Below, in pieces: positions 18,321 to 27,102 of a stretch of DNA of 64,000 bases (the stretch's first letter is position 1; each line of letters starts with the position of its first letter). Source of the DNA: G965226155 sp965226155. GTDB taxonomy: Bacteria; Pseudomonadota; Gammaproteobacteria; Eutrophobiales; Eutrophobiaceae. The stretch spans positions 2,108,001 through 2,172,000 of the forward strand of contig OZ245331.1 of NCBI GenBank assembly GCA_965226155.1. Reading direction: 5' to 3'. Under the pieces are notes generated by a model that made no database searches, was not told the origin of the DNA, and worked only from the letters and a program-made list of their open reading frames with translations. Position numbers and translations under genes: made by a program.

Positions 18321-19799
18321 ATGAACGCCCTTTACTACGGCGATAATCTCGATGTAATGCAACGCCACATCAAGGACGAATCTGTCGATCTCATCTACCT
18401 TGATCCGCCATTCAATTCTAAACAAGACTACAATGTTCTGTTCGCTGAAAAAAGCGGTGAGAGAGCAGCTGCCCAGATTAGGGCATTTAAAGACACTTGG
18501 CACTGGGATCGAGTTGCTGCACGGTCATACGAGGATGTTGTAGAAATTGGCGGAACCGTTTCCAGGACCATGCAAGCATTTAGAACATCTTTGGGTGAGA
18601 ATGATATGCTTGCCTACTTATCAATGATGGCACCTAGGCTCATTGAGCTACGAAGAACGCTGAAACAAACCGGTAGCATCTATCTCCATTGCGACCCAAC
18701 GGCAAGCCACTATCTGAAGATATTAATGGATTCCATTTTTAATCCTGCCCAATTTATAAATGAAATCATTTGGCATTACCGGAAATGGCCTAGCGGCAAA
18801 TACACGTTCCAACGTAATCATGACATTCTGTTGTTCTATGGATGCGGTCAGACTAAAACTAGAACATTCAATCAGCTCTATATGGAACGTGCCGCTTCCA
18901 CGTTGAAGCGTTTTGGAAAAGCTAAGATTATTTCAGGCCATGACGAAATGGGTCGCCGCACCCCATCACGAATGGAAGACGAAGAATCCGAAGGGGTGCG
19001 GCAGGATGATGTTTGGAATATCGGCAGGGTTCCTCCTATAAAGCAACTATTTCCTACAGAGAAGCCTCAAAAACTACTTGAACGAATCATCACTGCGAGT
19101 AGTAACCCTGGTGATTTGGTGCTTGATCCGTTCTGTGGTTGTGGGACAGCTGTGGTTGTTGCCCAGTCCCTTGATCGTCATTGGGTAGGGGTTGACATTA
19201 CCCATCTGGCAGTAACGCTTATTAAGCATCGGCTACATGATGCTTTCGGCGATAACCTTAAGTTTAATGTTATTGGAGAGCCTATATCAATGCCGGATGC
19301 AGAGGGTCTGGCAGCCAGTGATCCATACCAGTTTCAATGGTGGGCGCTCGGCTTGCTTGGTGCTAGACCAGTAGAACAGAAAAAGGGTGCAGATAGGGGC
19401 ATAGATGGCCGACTGTACTTTCACGATGATGCCAAATCAGCCAAAACAAAACAGATAATCTTCTCCGTCAAAGCTGGTAAAGTTAATGTTTCTCAAGTGC
19501 GCGATCTGCGTGGAGTATTGCAACGTGAAGATGCTGAGATAGGCGTATTCATTACGCTCAATAAACCAACCTCCCCTATGGATAGAGAAGCCGCCAGCGC
19601 TGGATTCTACGATTCAACAGGCTGGAATAAGAAGTACCCGAAGATTCAAATAATTACCATCGAAGAACTGCTAAATTGAAAATCTATTGAATACCCACCG
19701 TCTAAGCAGAGCAATATCACTTTCAAAAAAGCCGAAAGACCAGAGATTGTCAGAGAGACACTAAACCTATTTGGATCAGGGGAGAGCGAGGAAGGCTAA
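18321..19799 (+). pseudogene. DNA methylase fused to Mrr-like nuclease domain, premature TGA
   Basis: The N-terminal two thirds is a beta-class N6-adenine/N4-cytosine methyltransferase: the catalytic LIYLDPPFNSK (residues about 26-36) comes before the AdoMet-binding LDPFCGCGTAVV (near 270). The last third has GADRGIDGR and IIFSVKAGK, spaced like the D...(Q/V)xK core of Mrr-type PD-(D/E)xK nucleases. The frame stops at TGA 19677-19679 after 452 codons. The same frame continues for 39 codons (KSIEYPPSKQ, then TFKKAERP) to TAA at 19797-19799, still inside the element, and this tail resembles the normal C-terminus of such proteins. A GGA-to-TGA change is the likely cause. The catalytic motifs are intact, so activity may survive truncation. 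Confidence 0.8.
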
Positions 19800-19813
19800 A
19801 AGAAGCTTTTATA

Positions 19814-19845
19814 AAGACCTTAAACTAGGAAATTCCGATCTTAAT
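19814..19845. repeat. Right end of crcB transposon: terminal inverted repeat and 8-bp target duplication
   Basis: Bases 19814-19837 (AAGACCTT to GAAATTCCG) are the perfect inverse of the left end. ATCTTAAT at 19838-19845 is the second copy of the target duplication, after which the crcB frame resumes. Confidence 0.95.
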
Positions 19846-20049
19846 AGAGCGAATGGATATTGGTGTCGAATGGCGAGCAGCATTGATGATTGGTTTGCTT
19901 GGTGCATTTACCACTTTTTCTACTTTCTCACTGGAAACGTTAAATTTGATTGAGGCTGATGAATTGTTTAAGGCAGTGTTAAATATCCTATTGAGTGTTT
20001 CATTGTGTATATCTGGCTGTTGGGTCGGGATGATCGCGGGGAGACAGAT

Positions 20050-20355
20050 ATGAATGAATTAGAAGTTACCATTGTCCGAATTTATCTACATGAGGCAAAA
20101 TCGCACCAAGATGAATTGCTTAAATATTTACATGATGAATGCAAAGTGCGAGGTGTAACAATATTTCGAGGGATTGCCGGCTTTGGATCGTCAGGCGAAT
20201 ACCATACCTCTTCACTCGTCGATATGTCACTTGACTTGCCTGTTGTGATTGAATTTTTTGATGAGCATGGAAAAGTAAAGAATATTATCGATCACCTAAA
20301 TAATGAAATTAAACCAGGCCATATAGTTTATTGGTCTGCAAAAATAAATAGCTAG
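20050..20355 (+). CDS. DUF190 family protein
   Basis: From ATG 20050 the product has 101 residues and fits DUF190, a small ferredoxin-like or PII-like fold (MNELEVTIVRIYLHEAKSHQDELLKYL, RGVTIFRGIAGFGSSGEYHTS, LPVVIEFFD). DUF190 genes often follow crcB, so a part in fluoride handling is suspected but not shown. It starts within the crcB stop (ATGA), so after the transposon insertion its coupling depends on translation of the crcB remnant or on transcription from the element. Confidence 0.88.
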   Translation: MNELEVTIVRIYLHEAKSHQDELLKYLHDECKVRGVTIFRGIAGFGSSGEYHTSSLVDMSLDLPVVIEFFDEHGKVKNIIDHLNNEIKPGHIVYWSAKINS

Positions 20356-20370
20356 GAAACTATAAGTTAC

Positions 20371-21693
20371 ATGCTTGATCCTCATATACTACGAAGCAAT
20401 CTGACCGAGGTCAGAGAGATGCTTGCAAGGCGGGGACATGATCTCGATGTGAAAGTCATCGAGAAGCTGGAAGCAAATCGCAAAAAACTGCAAATAGAAA
20501 CCGAAAAACTCCAATCTGATCGTAATAAATGGTCTAAGGAGATCGGCAACGCCAAAAAGAAAGGAAAGGATGCCCAGCCATTGCTGGACAAGGTCGCGTC
20601 ATTAGGTGAACTATTGGATAAAAATGAAAAGGCACTCGAGACTGTGCAGATGCAGTTACAACAAATCGTACAAGGCATTCCTAATCTGCCGCACGAAAGC
20701 GTACCCGATGGAAATTCTGAAGAAGAAAATGCTGAAATTCGACGTTGGGGTGAACCAGCCAAATTTGAATTTGAACCTAAAGATCATGTCGATCTGGGAG
20801 AGAATTCAGGATTACTGGACTTTGAGTTAGCAACAAGGATAACCAGCTCTCGCTTTGTTGTGCTGAAGGGTGCGTTAGCACAATTACACCGAGCATTAAT
20901 TCAGTTTATGTTAGATATCCATACTCGAGATCATGGATATACTGAGGTGAATGTTCCCTATATTGTTAACTCAGATAGTTTGTTTGGTACCGGTCAATTA
21001 CCAAAGTTTGAATCTGATCTATTTAAGCTCGCCGAGAAGCTAGGCGACAGTGATAAAGCGCCAGCAGGATCAGTTAGCAAAAGCGATAAAAATTTATACC
21101 TAATCCCGACAGCAGAAGTTCCAGTCTCAAATCTTGTCCGTGACTCGATCGTTAAAAATGACGAGCTTCCGCTTAAATATGTATGTCATACACCTTGCTT
21201 TAGAAGTGAGGCAGGATCCTACGGCAAAGATACCAGAGGGATGATACGCCAACATCAATTTGAAAAAGTGGAACTCGTGCAGCTGGTTCATCCTGAGAAA
21301 TCGTACACAGCACTTGAAGAACTGACAGCACATGCAGAGACAATATTACATAAATTGAATTTGCCTTACCGTGTCGTTACGCTTTGTACAGGTGACATGG
21401 GATTTTCTGCCGCTAAGACCTATGACCTAGAAGTCTGGTTACCGGGTCAAGAGCGATACCGGGAAATATCATCTTGCAGTAATTTTGAGGCATTCCAAGC
21501 GCGCCGTATGATGGCCCGTTGGCGCAATCCTGCTACGGATAAGCCAGAATTACTGCACACACTCAATGGTTCAGGCCTGGCAGTAGGTCGCACATTGATC
21601 GCAATCATGGAAAATTACCAAACTAAAAGTGGTCAAATCAACATTCCAGAAGCACTGCAACCCTACATGAATGGACTTTCAATAATAGAGTAA
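20371..21693 (+). CDS. serS: Seryl-tRNA synthetase
   Basis: SerS charges tRNA-Ser. The 440-residue class II synthetase has the N-terminal coiled-coil arm that grips the long variable loop (about residues 25-105, rich in Lys and Glu). The catalytic domain follows with YLIPTAEVPVSNLVRD near 235, FRSEAGSYGKDTRGMIRQHQFEKVE near 275-300 (motif 2), SSCSNFEAFQARRM near 370, and the motif 3 Arg in GSGLAVGRTLIA near 410. Normal length. Position after ftsK-lolA-rarA-crcB is typical. Confidence 0.97.
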   Translation: MLDPHILRSNLTEVREMLARRGHDLDVKVIEKLEANRKKLQIETEKLQSDRNKWSKEIGNAKKKGKDAQPLLDKVASLGELLDKNEKALETVQMQLQQIVQGIPNLPHESVPDGNSEEENAEIRRWGEPAKFEFEPKDHVDLGENSGLLDFELATRITSSRFVVLKGALAQLHRALIQFMLDIHTRDHGYTEVNVPYIVNSDSLFGTGQLPKFESDLFKLAEKLGDSDKAPAGSVSKSDKNLYLIPTAEVPVSNLVRDSIVKNDELPLKYVCHTPCFRSEAGSYGKDTRGMIRQHQFEKVELVQLVHPEKSYTALEELTAHAETILHKLNLPYRVVTLCTGDMGFSAAKTYDLEVWLPGQERYREISSCSNFEAFQARRMMARWRNPATDKPELLHTLNGSGLAVGRTLIAIMENYQTKSGQINIPEALQPYMNGLSIIE

Positions 21694-21708
21694 CTAAGTG
21701 GTTAACGT

Positions 21709-22158
21709 TTATTTGCTGCTGGATAGTTTTGGGTGAAAAGAAGCGTAGATTAACGTAATTGAAACACACCATATATAGAAGCCGTATCTCAAAACGATTT
21801 CTTCCGCCATTATTAACATTATGGTTACATATACTAGTGACAAGATTGCGGCGACTACAATAATTTTGAACCAGCGTTTGTTATTGAAGTAGCGCCGTAT
21901 CGGAAATAAACCAATCAAAATTACAACAAGCACGCTATTTAACGCAGATAACATTAAAACTGCAAAATTGAGGACTTGAACGATGCTATTAATTTGTTTA
22001 ACAGCATTAAAGTCAATATTTAGAACAAATTTCAATGCGTCCCAGCCAGATTCGTTCCAAATTCCTAATGGCGAATAGGCAGGCAAAAACAGAGATACAA
22101 CGTAGAGAGCTAATCCCGAGAGATAGATTATCTTTGCTATAGATCGTGTTAATTTCAT
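21709..22158 (-). CDS. Hypothetical membrane protein
   Basis: I do not recognise this 149-residue protein. It has four hydrophobic segments (about residues 10-30, 55-85, 98-118, 122-142), so it is probably an inner-membrane protein. No catalytic motif is visible. It lies 30 nt downstream of pntB on the same strand and may be read through from pntAB. It converges on serS, 15 nt away. Confidence 0.6.
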   Translation of the reverse strand: MKLTRSIAKIIYLSGLALYVVSLFLPAYSPLGIWNESGWDALKFVLNIDFNAVKQINSIVQVLNFAVLMLSALNSVLVVILIGLFPIRRYFNNKRWFKIIVVAAILSLVYVTIMLIMAEEIVLRYGFYIWCVSITLIYASFHPKLSSSK

Positions 22159-22188
22159 CTCAACGTTGAGAATTTGTATTAAATATAA

Positions 22189-23583
22189 TCAATCGGCAAA
22201 AGATTTTAATACCTTCTCCAAACTATCTTTCGCATCCCCGAATAACATCCGGGTATTTTCTTTGTAGAAAAGCGGATTATCAACGCCAGCATAACCTGAA
22301 GCCATACTGCGTTTTAGTACGATACAGGTTTTGCTTTTCCAAACTTCTAACACCGGCATACCTGCGATTGGACTGTTAGGCTCATCCTGAGCAGAAGGGT
22401 TAACGATATCATTCGCACCGATAACAATAGACACATCTGTGTCCGGGAAATCATCATTAAGCTCATCCATTTCAAATACGATGTCATAAGGCACTCTGGC
22501 TTCAGCTAGTAAAACATTCATATGGCCAGGCATTCGTCCCGCAACAGGGTGGATCCCAAACCGCACATTAATATCCATGCCTCTCAATTTATTAGTAATT
22601 TCGTTGACGGTATGCTGGGCTTGGGCAACGGCCATGCCATATCCAGGGACTATGATGACATTCTTGGCGGATTCCAGCAGCATCTCTGTTTCTTCGGCTT
22701 CAATTGGATTGACTTCGCCTGTCTCAGTGCTAGTCGTTACGGTACCACCACTGGTCCCAAATCCGCCAGCAATCACAGCAATGAATTTACGATTCATTGC
22801 ACGGCACATAATGAAACTAAGGATAGCACCGCTACTTCCAACTAATGCCCCGACCACTATCAGTAGATCATTATCGAGCATAAATCCGGTTGCGGCTGCA
22901 GCCCATCCAGAATAACTATTTAGCATCGATACCACTACCGGCATATCCGCTCCACCTATGGCCATTACCATGTGAATACCAAACAGCAAAGCCACGACTG
23001 TCATCCAGACTAAGGGTTCAAAACCGTTGCCTGCGGCAGACGAGATCAAAAATTCATTACCCATCCAGATCGCAATTATCAGTAAACCTAGATTTAGCCA
23101 GTGGCGTCCAGGTAGTAACAGAGGTTTACCACCAATCTTGCCACTTAATTTACCGAATGCGATAACTGATCCAGAAAAGGTAATGGCACCTATCAATATC
23201 CCTAAGTAGGTTTCAATGTCATGTATGGTTTTATTGACACCGACAATACTAGTGTCGTGCTCCATGAAATTTGCGAATCCAACCAGTATTGCCGCAAGAC
23301 CAACTAAGCTGTGAAGAATGGCGACCAGCTCTGGCATCTGCGTCATCTCTACTTTCTTCGCCAAGATAATGCCGATACTGCCACCCAGCAGCATGCAAGC
23401 TATCAGGAGATCAAAATTTGCAGTAACGATGCCAAAGATTGTGGCTAGCAGAGCAATGGCCATCCCAGTAATGCCATAGAGATTCCCACGGCGAGCAGTT
23501 TCTTGGTTACTCAATCCACCTAACGCAAGGATGAACAGGACGGTTGCACCAATGTAAGAGACTGTAACGATTCCAGTAGACAA
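22189..23583 (-). CDS. pntB: NAD(P) transhydrogenase subunit beta
   Basis: PntB carries the membrane proton channel and the NADP(H)-binding domain of the proton-translocating transhydrogenase, which makes NADPH from NADH. The 464 residues include about nine membrane helices (1-260) and a C-terminal dIII with IIVPGYGMAVAQAQH near 305, VRFGIHPVAGRMPGHMNVLLAEA near 340-365, VIGANDIVNPSA near 395 and MASGYAGVDNPLFYKENTRMLFGDAK near 433-458. It follows pntA by 12 nt. Confidence 0.96.
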   Translation of the reverse strand: MSTGIVTVSYIGATVLFILALGGLSNQETARRGNLYGITGMAIALLATIFGIVTANFDLLIACMLLGGSIGIILAKKVEMTQMPELVAILHSLVGLAAILVGFANFMEHDTSIVGVNKTIHDIETYLGILIGAITFSGSVIAFGKLSGKIGGKPLLLPGRHWLNLGLLIIAIWMGNEFLISSAAGNGFEPLVWMTVVALLFGIHMVMAIGGADMPVVVSMLNSYSGWAAAATGFMLDNDLLIVVGALVGSSGAILSFIMCRAMNRKFIAVIAGGFGTSGGTVTTSTETGEVNPIEAEETEMLLESAKNVIIVPGYGMAVAQAQHTVNEITNKLRGMDINVRFGIHPVAGRMPGHMNVLLAEARVPYDIVFEMDELNDDFPDTDVSIVIGANDIVNPSAQDEPNSPIAGMPVLEVWKSKTCIVLKRSMASGYAGVDNPLFYKENTRMLFGDAKDSLEKVLKSFAD

Positions 23584-23595
23584 GTGTTGCGTCTC

Positions 23596-25152
23596 CTATT
23601 TCCTAAACATCTGCAACATACGCTGAGTGACTGCAAAGCCGCCAGCGATATTGATGCTGGTGATTAAAATGGCGATACATGCGGTGTACATGATCCATTT
23701 GTTTGTTGATGAAATCTGTAATAGTCCACCAATGATAATAATGCTGCTAATCGCATTGGTGACGCTCATCAGAGGCGTATGCAAAGAAGGTGTGACATTC
23801 CAGATGACCATGTAACCAACAAAACAAGCTAGTACAAAAACCGTAAAATGTGACATAAATTCTGGCGGTGCGACTGATCCTAGTCCCAGCAAACTTAATC
23901 CACCTATCGCAAAAGGTAACAGCGTGCCCCAGATTGACGGTAATTTGTTTTCTGTTTTAATTTTTTCTGCTTGTTTCTTAGGTTCTTGCTTTGGTGGTGC
24001 AGCAGACAAAGTCGGTGGAGGAGGGGGCCAAGTAATCTCGCCGTTTTTAATAACAGTCGCCCCTCGAATTGCTTCATCATCCATATTGACATTAATGTCA
24101 CCGTTCTTTTCCGGGGATAATTCTGTCAAAAGGTGACGCAAATTTGTGGCATACAGCTGACTAGACTGAGTGGCTAACCGGCTAGTGAGATCAGTATAGC
24201 CAATAATAGATACGCCATGTTTGATCACAACCTTATCTTTTTCTGTGAGTTTGCAGTTACCGCCCTGTTCAGCTGCGAGATCAACAACAACGCTACCATC
24301 TTGCATGGACTCCACCATGCTTTCTGTAATCAACTCTGGGGCAGGTTTTCCTGGGATCAGCGCAGTGGTAATAATGATATCGACTTCTTTCGCTTGATTG
24401 GCAAACAACTCCATTTCAGCCTTGATGAATTCTTCACTCATTACTTTTGCGTAACCGCCTGCGCCGGCGCCGTCTTCAGAGAAATCCAGTAATAAAAATT
24501 CAGCATCCATACTTTCTACTTGTTCTTTAACTTCAGGTCGGGTGTCGAACGCTCTGACTATGGCTCCCATACTCTTCGCGGCTCCGATCGCAGCAAGTCC
24601 AGCCACACCTGCACCAATCACAAGTACCTTTGCAGGTGGTACTTTACCTGCAGCGGTGATTTGCCAGGTAAAGAATCGACCAAAATGTTGTGCCGCTTCA
24701 ACGATTGCCCGGTAGCCCGCAATATTCGCCATGGAACTCAAAGCATCCATTTTTTGTGCACGTGAAATGCGGGGTATGCTGTCAACCGCTAGTACGGTTG
24801 CTTTTCGTGCAGCGATCTTTTCTAACAACGCTTGGTTTTGCCCAGGCCAGACGAAACAGATCAGAGTATGTTTTTGCTGAATGAGTTCAATTTCATGGAT
24901 GCCAATCGTGGGATGTTCTACAGGGGCGCGGACTTTTAATATGATGTCGCAACTTCCCCAAAGTGCTTTTGTATCTGATGTGATCTCCGCGCCCGCTTTC
25001 AGATAAGCGTCGTCAGAAAATTTAGCTTCTAAGCCTGCTCCAGACTCAACGACTATAGTAAATCCTAATTTTTGTAGCTGTTCCGTAACTATCGGCGTCG
25101 TTGCTACACGTTTTTCACCAGAATATATTTCTCTGGGCACTCCGATACGCAT
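23596..25152 (-). CDS. pntA: NAD(P) transhydrogenase subunit alpha
   Basis: PntA binds NAD(H). The 518-residue protein is the enteric-type fusion of the dI domain (residues 1-375; MRIGVPREIYSGEKRVATTP start, VLVIGAGVAGLAAIGAAKSMGA Rossmann loop near 172, and QGGNCKLTEKD near 297) with a C-terminal membrane part (about 405-510, four helices). A Pro/Lys-rich linker near 375-400 separates them. It is transcribed with pntB. About 100 bases of upstream sequence, followed by the terminator of the BI-1 gene, separate it from the next gene. Confidence 0.96.
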   Translation of the reverse strand: MRIGVPREIYSGEKRVATTPIVTEQLQKLGFTIVVESGAGLEAKFSDDAYLKAGAEITSDTKALWGSCDIILKVRAPVEHPTIGIHEIELIQQKHTLICFVWPGQNQALLEKIAARKATVLAVDSIPRISRAQKMDALSSMANIAGYRAIVEAAQHFGRFFTWQITAAGKVPPAKVLVIGAGVAGLAAIGAAKSMGAIVRAFDTRPEVKEQVESMDAEFLLLDFSEDGAGAGGYAKVMSEEFIKAEMELFANQAKEVDIIITTALIPGKPAPELITESMVESMQDGSVVVDLAAEQGGNCKLTEKDKVVIKHGVSIIGYTDLTSRLATQSSQLYATNLRHLLTELSPEKNGDINVNMDDEAIRGATVIKNGEITWPPPPPTLSAAPPKQEPKKQAEKIKTENKLPSIWGTLLPFAIGGLSLLGLGSVAPPEFMSHFTVFVLACFVGYMVIWNVTPSLHTPLMSVTNAISSIIIIGGLLQISSTNKWIMYTACIAILITSINIAGGFAVTQRMLQMFRK

Positions 25153-25250
25153 TGATATCCCCTTATAAAACTAATCTAGGCAGGTAGAAAGCGGGCAAAT
25201 GCTAGCATGAAAACTATGTGAAGTCATAAATCAAATAGTTTAGACAAATA

Positions 25251-25282
25251 AAAAACCCCCTAAGTAAATCTAGAGGGTTTCG
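25251..25282 (-). terminator. Rho-independent terminator after the BI-1 family gene
   Basis: On the minus strand AACCCTCTA pairs with TAGGGGGTT (nine pairs, one G-U) around a short loop, followed by six T and more A/T. It lies about 40 nt past the stop of the BI-1 family gene and before pntA, so it insulates the two minus-strand units. Confidence 0.85.
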
Positions 25283-25320
25283 TTTAAGCGTAATGACTTA
25301 AATTAACTAACTATAATCTT

Positions 25321-25992
25321 TTAGCGTTCTCCACCAAAGGCGCCAAGCAGGTGCAGGAGACTGGTAAAGAGATTATAAATTGAAATATATAATGAAATGG
25401 TCGTCATAATGTAGTTGGTCTCGTGTCCATGCACCATGTTACTTGTCTGATAGAGAATAAAACCAGACATCAGCATGATGAACATGGCAGAAACAGCCAA
25501 AGAGAGTGAGGGGATTTGAAAGATCAGGGCACCAATACCAGCTAAGAATGCAACCAGGATACCGACCATGATAAATCCAGCCATAAAGCTGAAGTCTTTA
25601 CGTGTGGTTAAGGCATAACCAGACAACCCTAGGAAAATGGCACCCGTTCCACCCAAGGCCAGCAAGACAAGCTCGGTACCGTTACTAAATTGAGTGATAT
25701 ACAAACTGATCATTGGACCGAGTGTCAAACCCATAAAACCCGTCAATGCAAAGATAGACACGAGTCCCCAGGCACTGTTTCTTAGTTTGGTTGTGACAAA
25801 CAGTAAGCCGAAATAACCGCCAAGGGTCAATAATGGGCTCATAAAGGGAAGGTTGAACATCATCGACAGTCCAGCTGTTAATGCACTGAACAGCAGTGTA
25901 ATTGAAAGCAGGGTGTAGGTATTTCGAATCAGTTTGTTTGTTGCAAGGACTGACTCAACGGGTCTCTCCACTGCATAGGATTGTTGACGCAT
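25321..25992 (-). CDS. Bax inhibitor-1 / YccA family membrane protein
   Basis: From ATG 25992, which has GGAGG about 10 nt upstream, the protein has 223 residues and seven predicted membrane helices. The N-terminus is short (RQQSYAVERPVES). The family pattern LTGFMGLTLGPM near residue 85-97 and a final amphipathic segment ending LLHLLGAFGGER are clear. Bacterial members interact with FtsH or act as ion or calcium leak channels; which applies here is unknown. A longer start at 26058 is possible but has no supporting ribosome site. Confidence 0.9.
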   Translation of the reverse strand: MRQQSYAVERPVESVLATNKLIRNTYTLLSITLLFSALTAGLSMMFNLPFMSPLLTLGGYFGLLFVTTKLRNSAWGLVSIFALTGFMGLTLGPMISLYITQFSNGTELVLLALGGTGAIFLGLSGYALTTRKDFSFMAGFIMVGILVAFLAGIGALIFQIPSLSLAVSAMFIMLMSGFILYQTSNMVHGHETNYIMTTISLYISIYNLFTSLLHLLGAFGGER

Positions 25993-26160
25993 TTCTGTAA
26001 CTACCTCCAAAGATATTAACTTACTAGTAATAGTGGGGTTTCTTACCCCGAATATCAAGTCTATTTACTGCAAAATAGTATAGGCAATTTAATATAAAAA
26101 GTGAAATTTCATAGACTTACATAGCACTAAACGGTTACAAATATTGACGAAAAATAATCA

Positions 26161-26628
26161 CTAAAGTTCATTATGAAAGGCCTGAATAAAGTGTCGGGTC
26201 CTTTTTGCATTGGCACCAAAATCGCTTGTTCCGAAACGTGATACTGAACGAATGTCTAATATGCTTCCGTTTTCATCTGCCTTGATGCGAATGATAATGT
26301 CATCTTTGAATCTGAAGATTCGGGTTGTATCTATTGCTTCGATACACAAAAGCGATTTGCTTTCAGCTAGAATTTTCCAGCCGAGCGTTACGACTACGTT
26401 TTTTGCTAGGTCGAATACCTGTTCCGGTGCCTTGGTAATGCGAATTGGCTTGAGGTCGGGATAGGCCAATCGCTGCATATCGGCAATACTTTTACCTGCG
26501 TACTGCAACGAATTCATCGATCGGGAGCGATTTTTCAGTGCTGCGGTGAATTCGGGCGGATCGGCGACATTAGTAGTTATGTCATGCAGCGGAAGTATGT
26601 TGAAAATCTTTAATAAGAAATGCTTCAT
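26161..26628 (-). CDS. DUF1499 family protein
   Basis: This 155-residue protein has the DUF1499 hallmarks: IEAIDTTRIFRFKDDIIIRI near residues 96-115 and the C-terminal DIRSVSRFGTSDFGANAKRTRHF pattern. There is a weakly hydrophobic start but no convincing signal peptide. Function is unknown. It lies upstream of the BI-1 gene on the same strand, about 170 bases apart, and is divergent from tRNA-Ser. Confidence 0.82.
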   Translation of the reverse strand: MKHFLLKIFNILPLHDITTNVADPPEFTAALKNRSRSMNSLQYAGKSIADMQRLAYPDLKPIRITKAPEQVFDLAKNVVVTLGWKILAESKSLLCIEAIDTTRIFRFKDDIIIRIKADENGSILDIRSVSRFGTSDFGANAKRTRHFIQAFHNEL

Positions 26629-26799
26629 AAATATCAGGCTAATTAAATATTATTGACCATGATTTCAATGCGATATTCATCCTTTGTCCCTGAGCAATTA
26701 TAGTCAATCTCCGCTACAATGCCGACCTGTCTTTGCGCAGGCACTCTTATGCCGTAATTATAAACAATAATTAAGCAGCGTGATGCACGACATAATATC

Positions 26800-26889
26800 G
26801 GAGAGGTGGCAGAGCGGTTGAATGCACCGATCTTGAAAACCGGCAAGGGTGTAAGCCCTTCGAGAGTTCGAATCTCTCCCTCTCCGCCA
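26800..26889 (+). tRNA. tRNA-Ser (TGA anticodon)
   Basis: A 90-nt class II tRNA with acceptor GGAGAGG/CCTCTCC, discriminator G and an encoded CCA. The anticodon loop CTTGAAA gives TGA, and a long variable arm follows (CAAGGGTGTAAGCCCTT). The T loop is GTTCGAATC. All stems pair. Confidence 0.97.
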
Positions 26890-27102
26890 TTCTTAATACG
26901 TATATTTTAGATATTAAAAGCACAATTACTTAATTCGTAGACAAAAGTTATTTGCTGGCTCAAGAACAACTTACAGCATATAACTAAAACATTTCTCTGG
27001 TTTTTCTTTGCCTGAATTTCCTATCTCATACAATGGAAGGTAGAATACCGGCGGGACCGCCTAGAATATTTCTTTTTTAATACCATATATAACAGGAGCC
27101 AG

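Larger units (their letters stand above)
16417..19837 (+). mobile_element. IS1595-family transposon with two passenger genes
   Basis: This is a 3421-bp element inserted in crcB. The ends are perfect 24-bp inverted repeats (16417-16440 and 19814-19837, starting CGGAATTTCC), flanked by direct 8-bp copies of ATCTTAAT. Eight-base duplications are typical of IS1595. It carries a DDE transposase, a P63C-domain gene and a methylase-nuclease gene, all in one direction. Passenger genes are known in some IS1595 subgroups. The intact ends and exact target duplication imply a recent insertion. The transposase gene looks GC-richer than its surroundings. Confidence 0.95.
16250..20053 (+). pseudogene. crcB: Fluoride channel crcB, split by a transposon
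   Basis: CrcB (Fluc) exports fluoride as a dual-topology dimer. The first 55 or so codons (16250-16416) read MTNILFIAGGGAIGALLRYW through a GTLSVNLTGS motif. The remainder lies at 19846-20053 and contains the diagnostic GAFTTFSTFSLE segment. Removing bases 16417-19837 and one copy of the 8-bp duplication ATCTTAAT restores one uninterrupted frame that reads through VILIERMDIGVEWRAA, giving a channel of about 124 residues, normal for the family. The downstream half alone lacks the N-terminal helices and should not form a channel. The overlap with DUF190 (ATGA) is preserved. Confidence 0.93.

Noticed and set aside
26643..26846. Minus-strand ORF of 67 codons.
   Set aside because: It overlaps tRNA-Ser and has no supporting feature.
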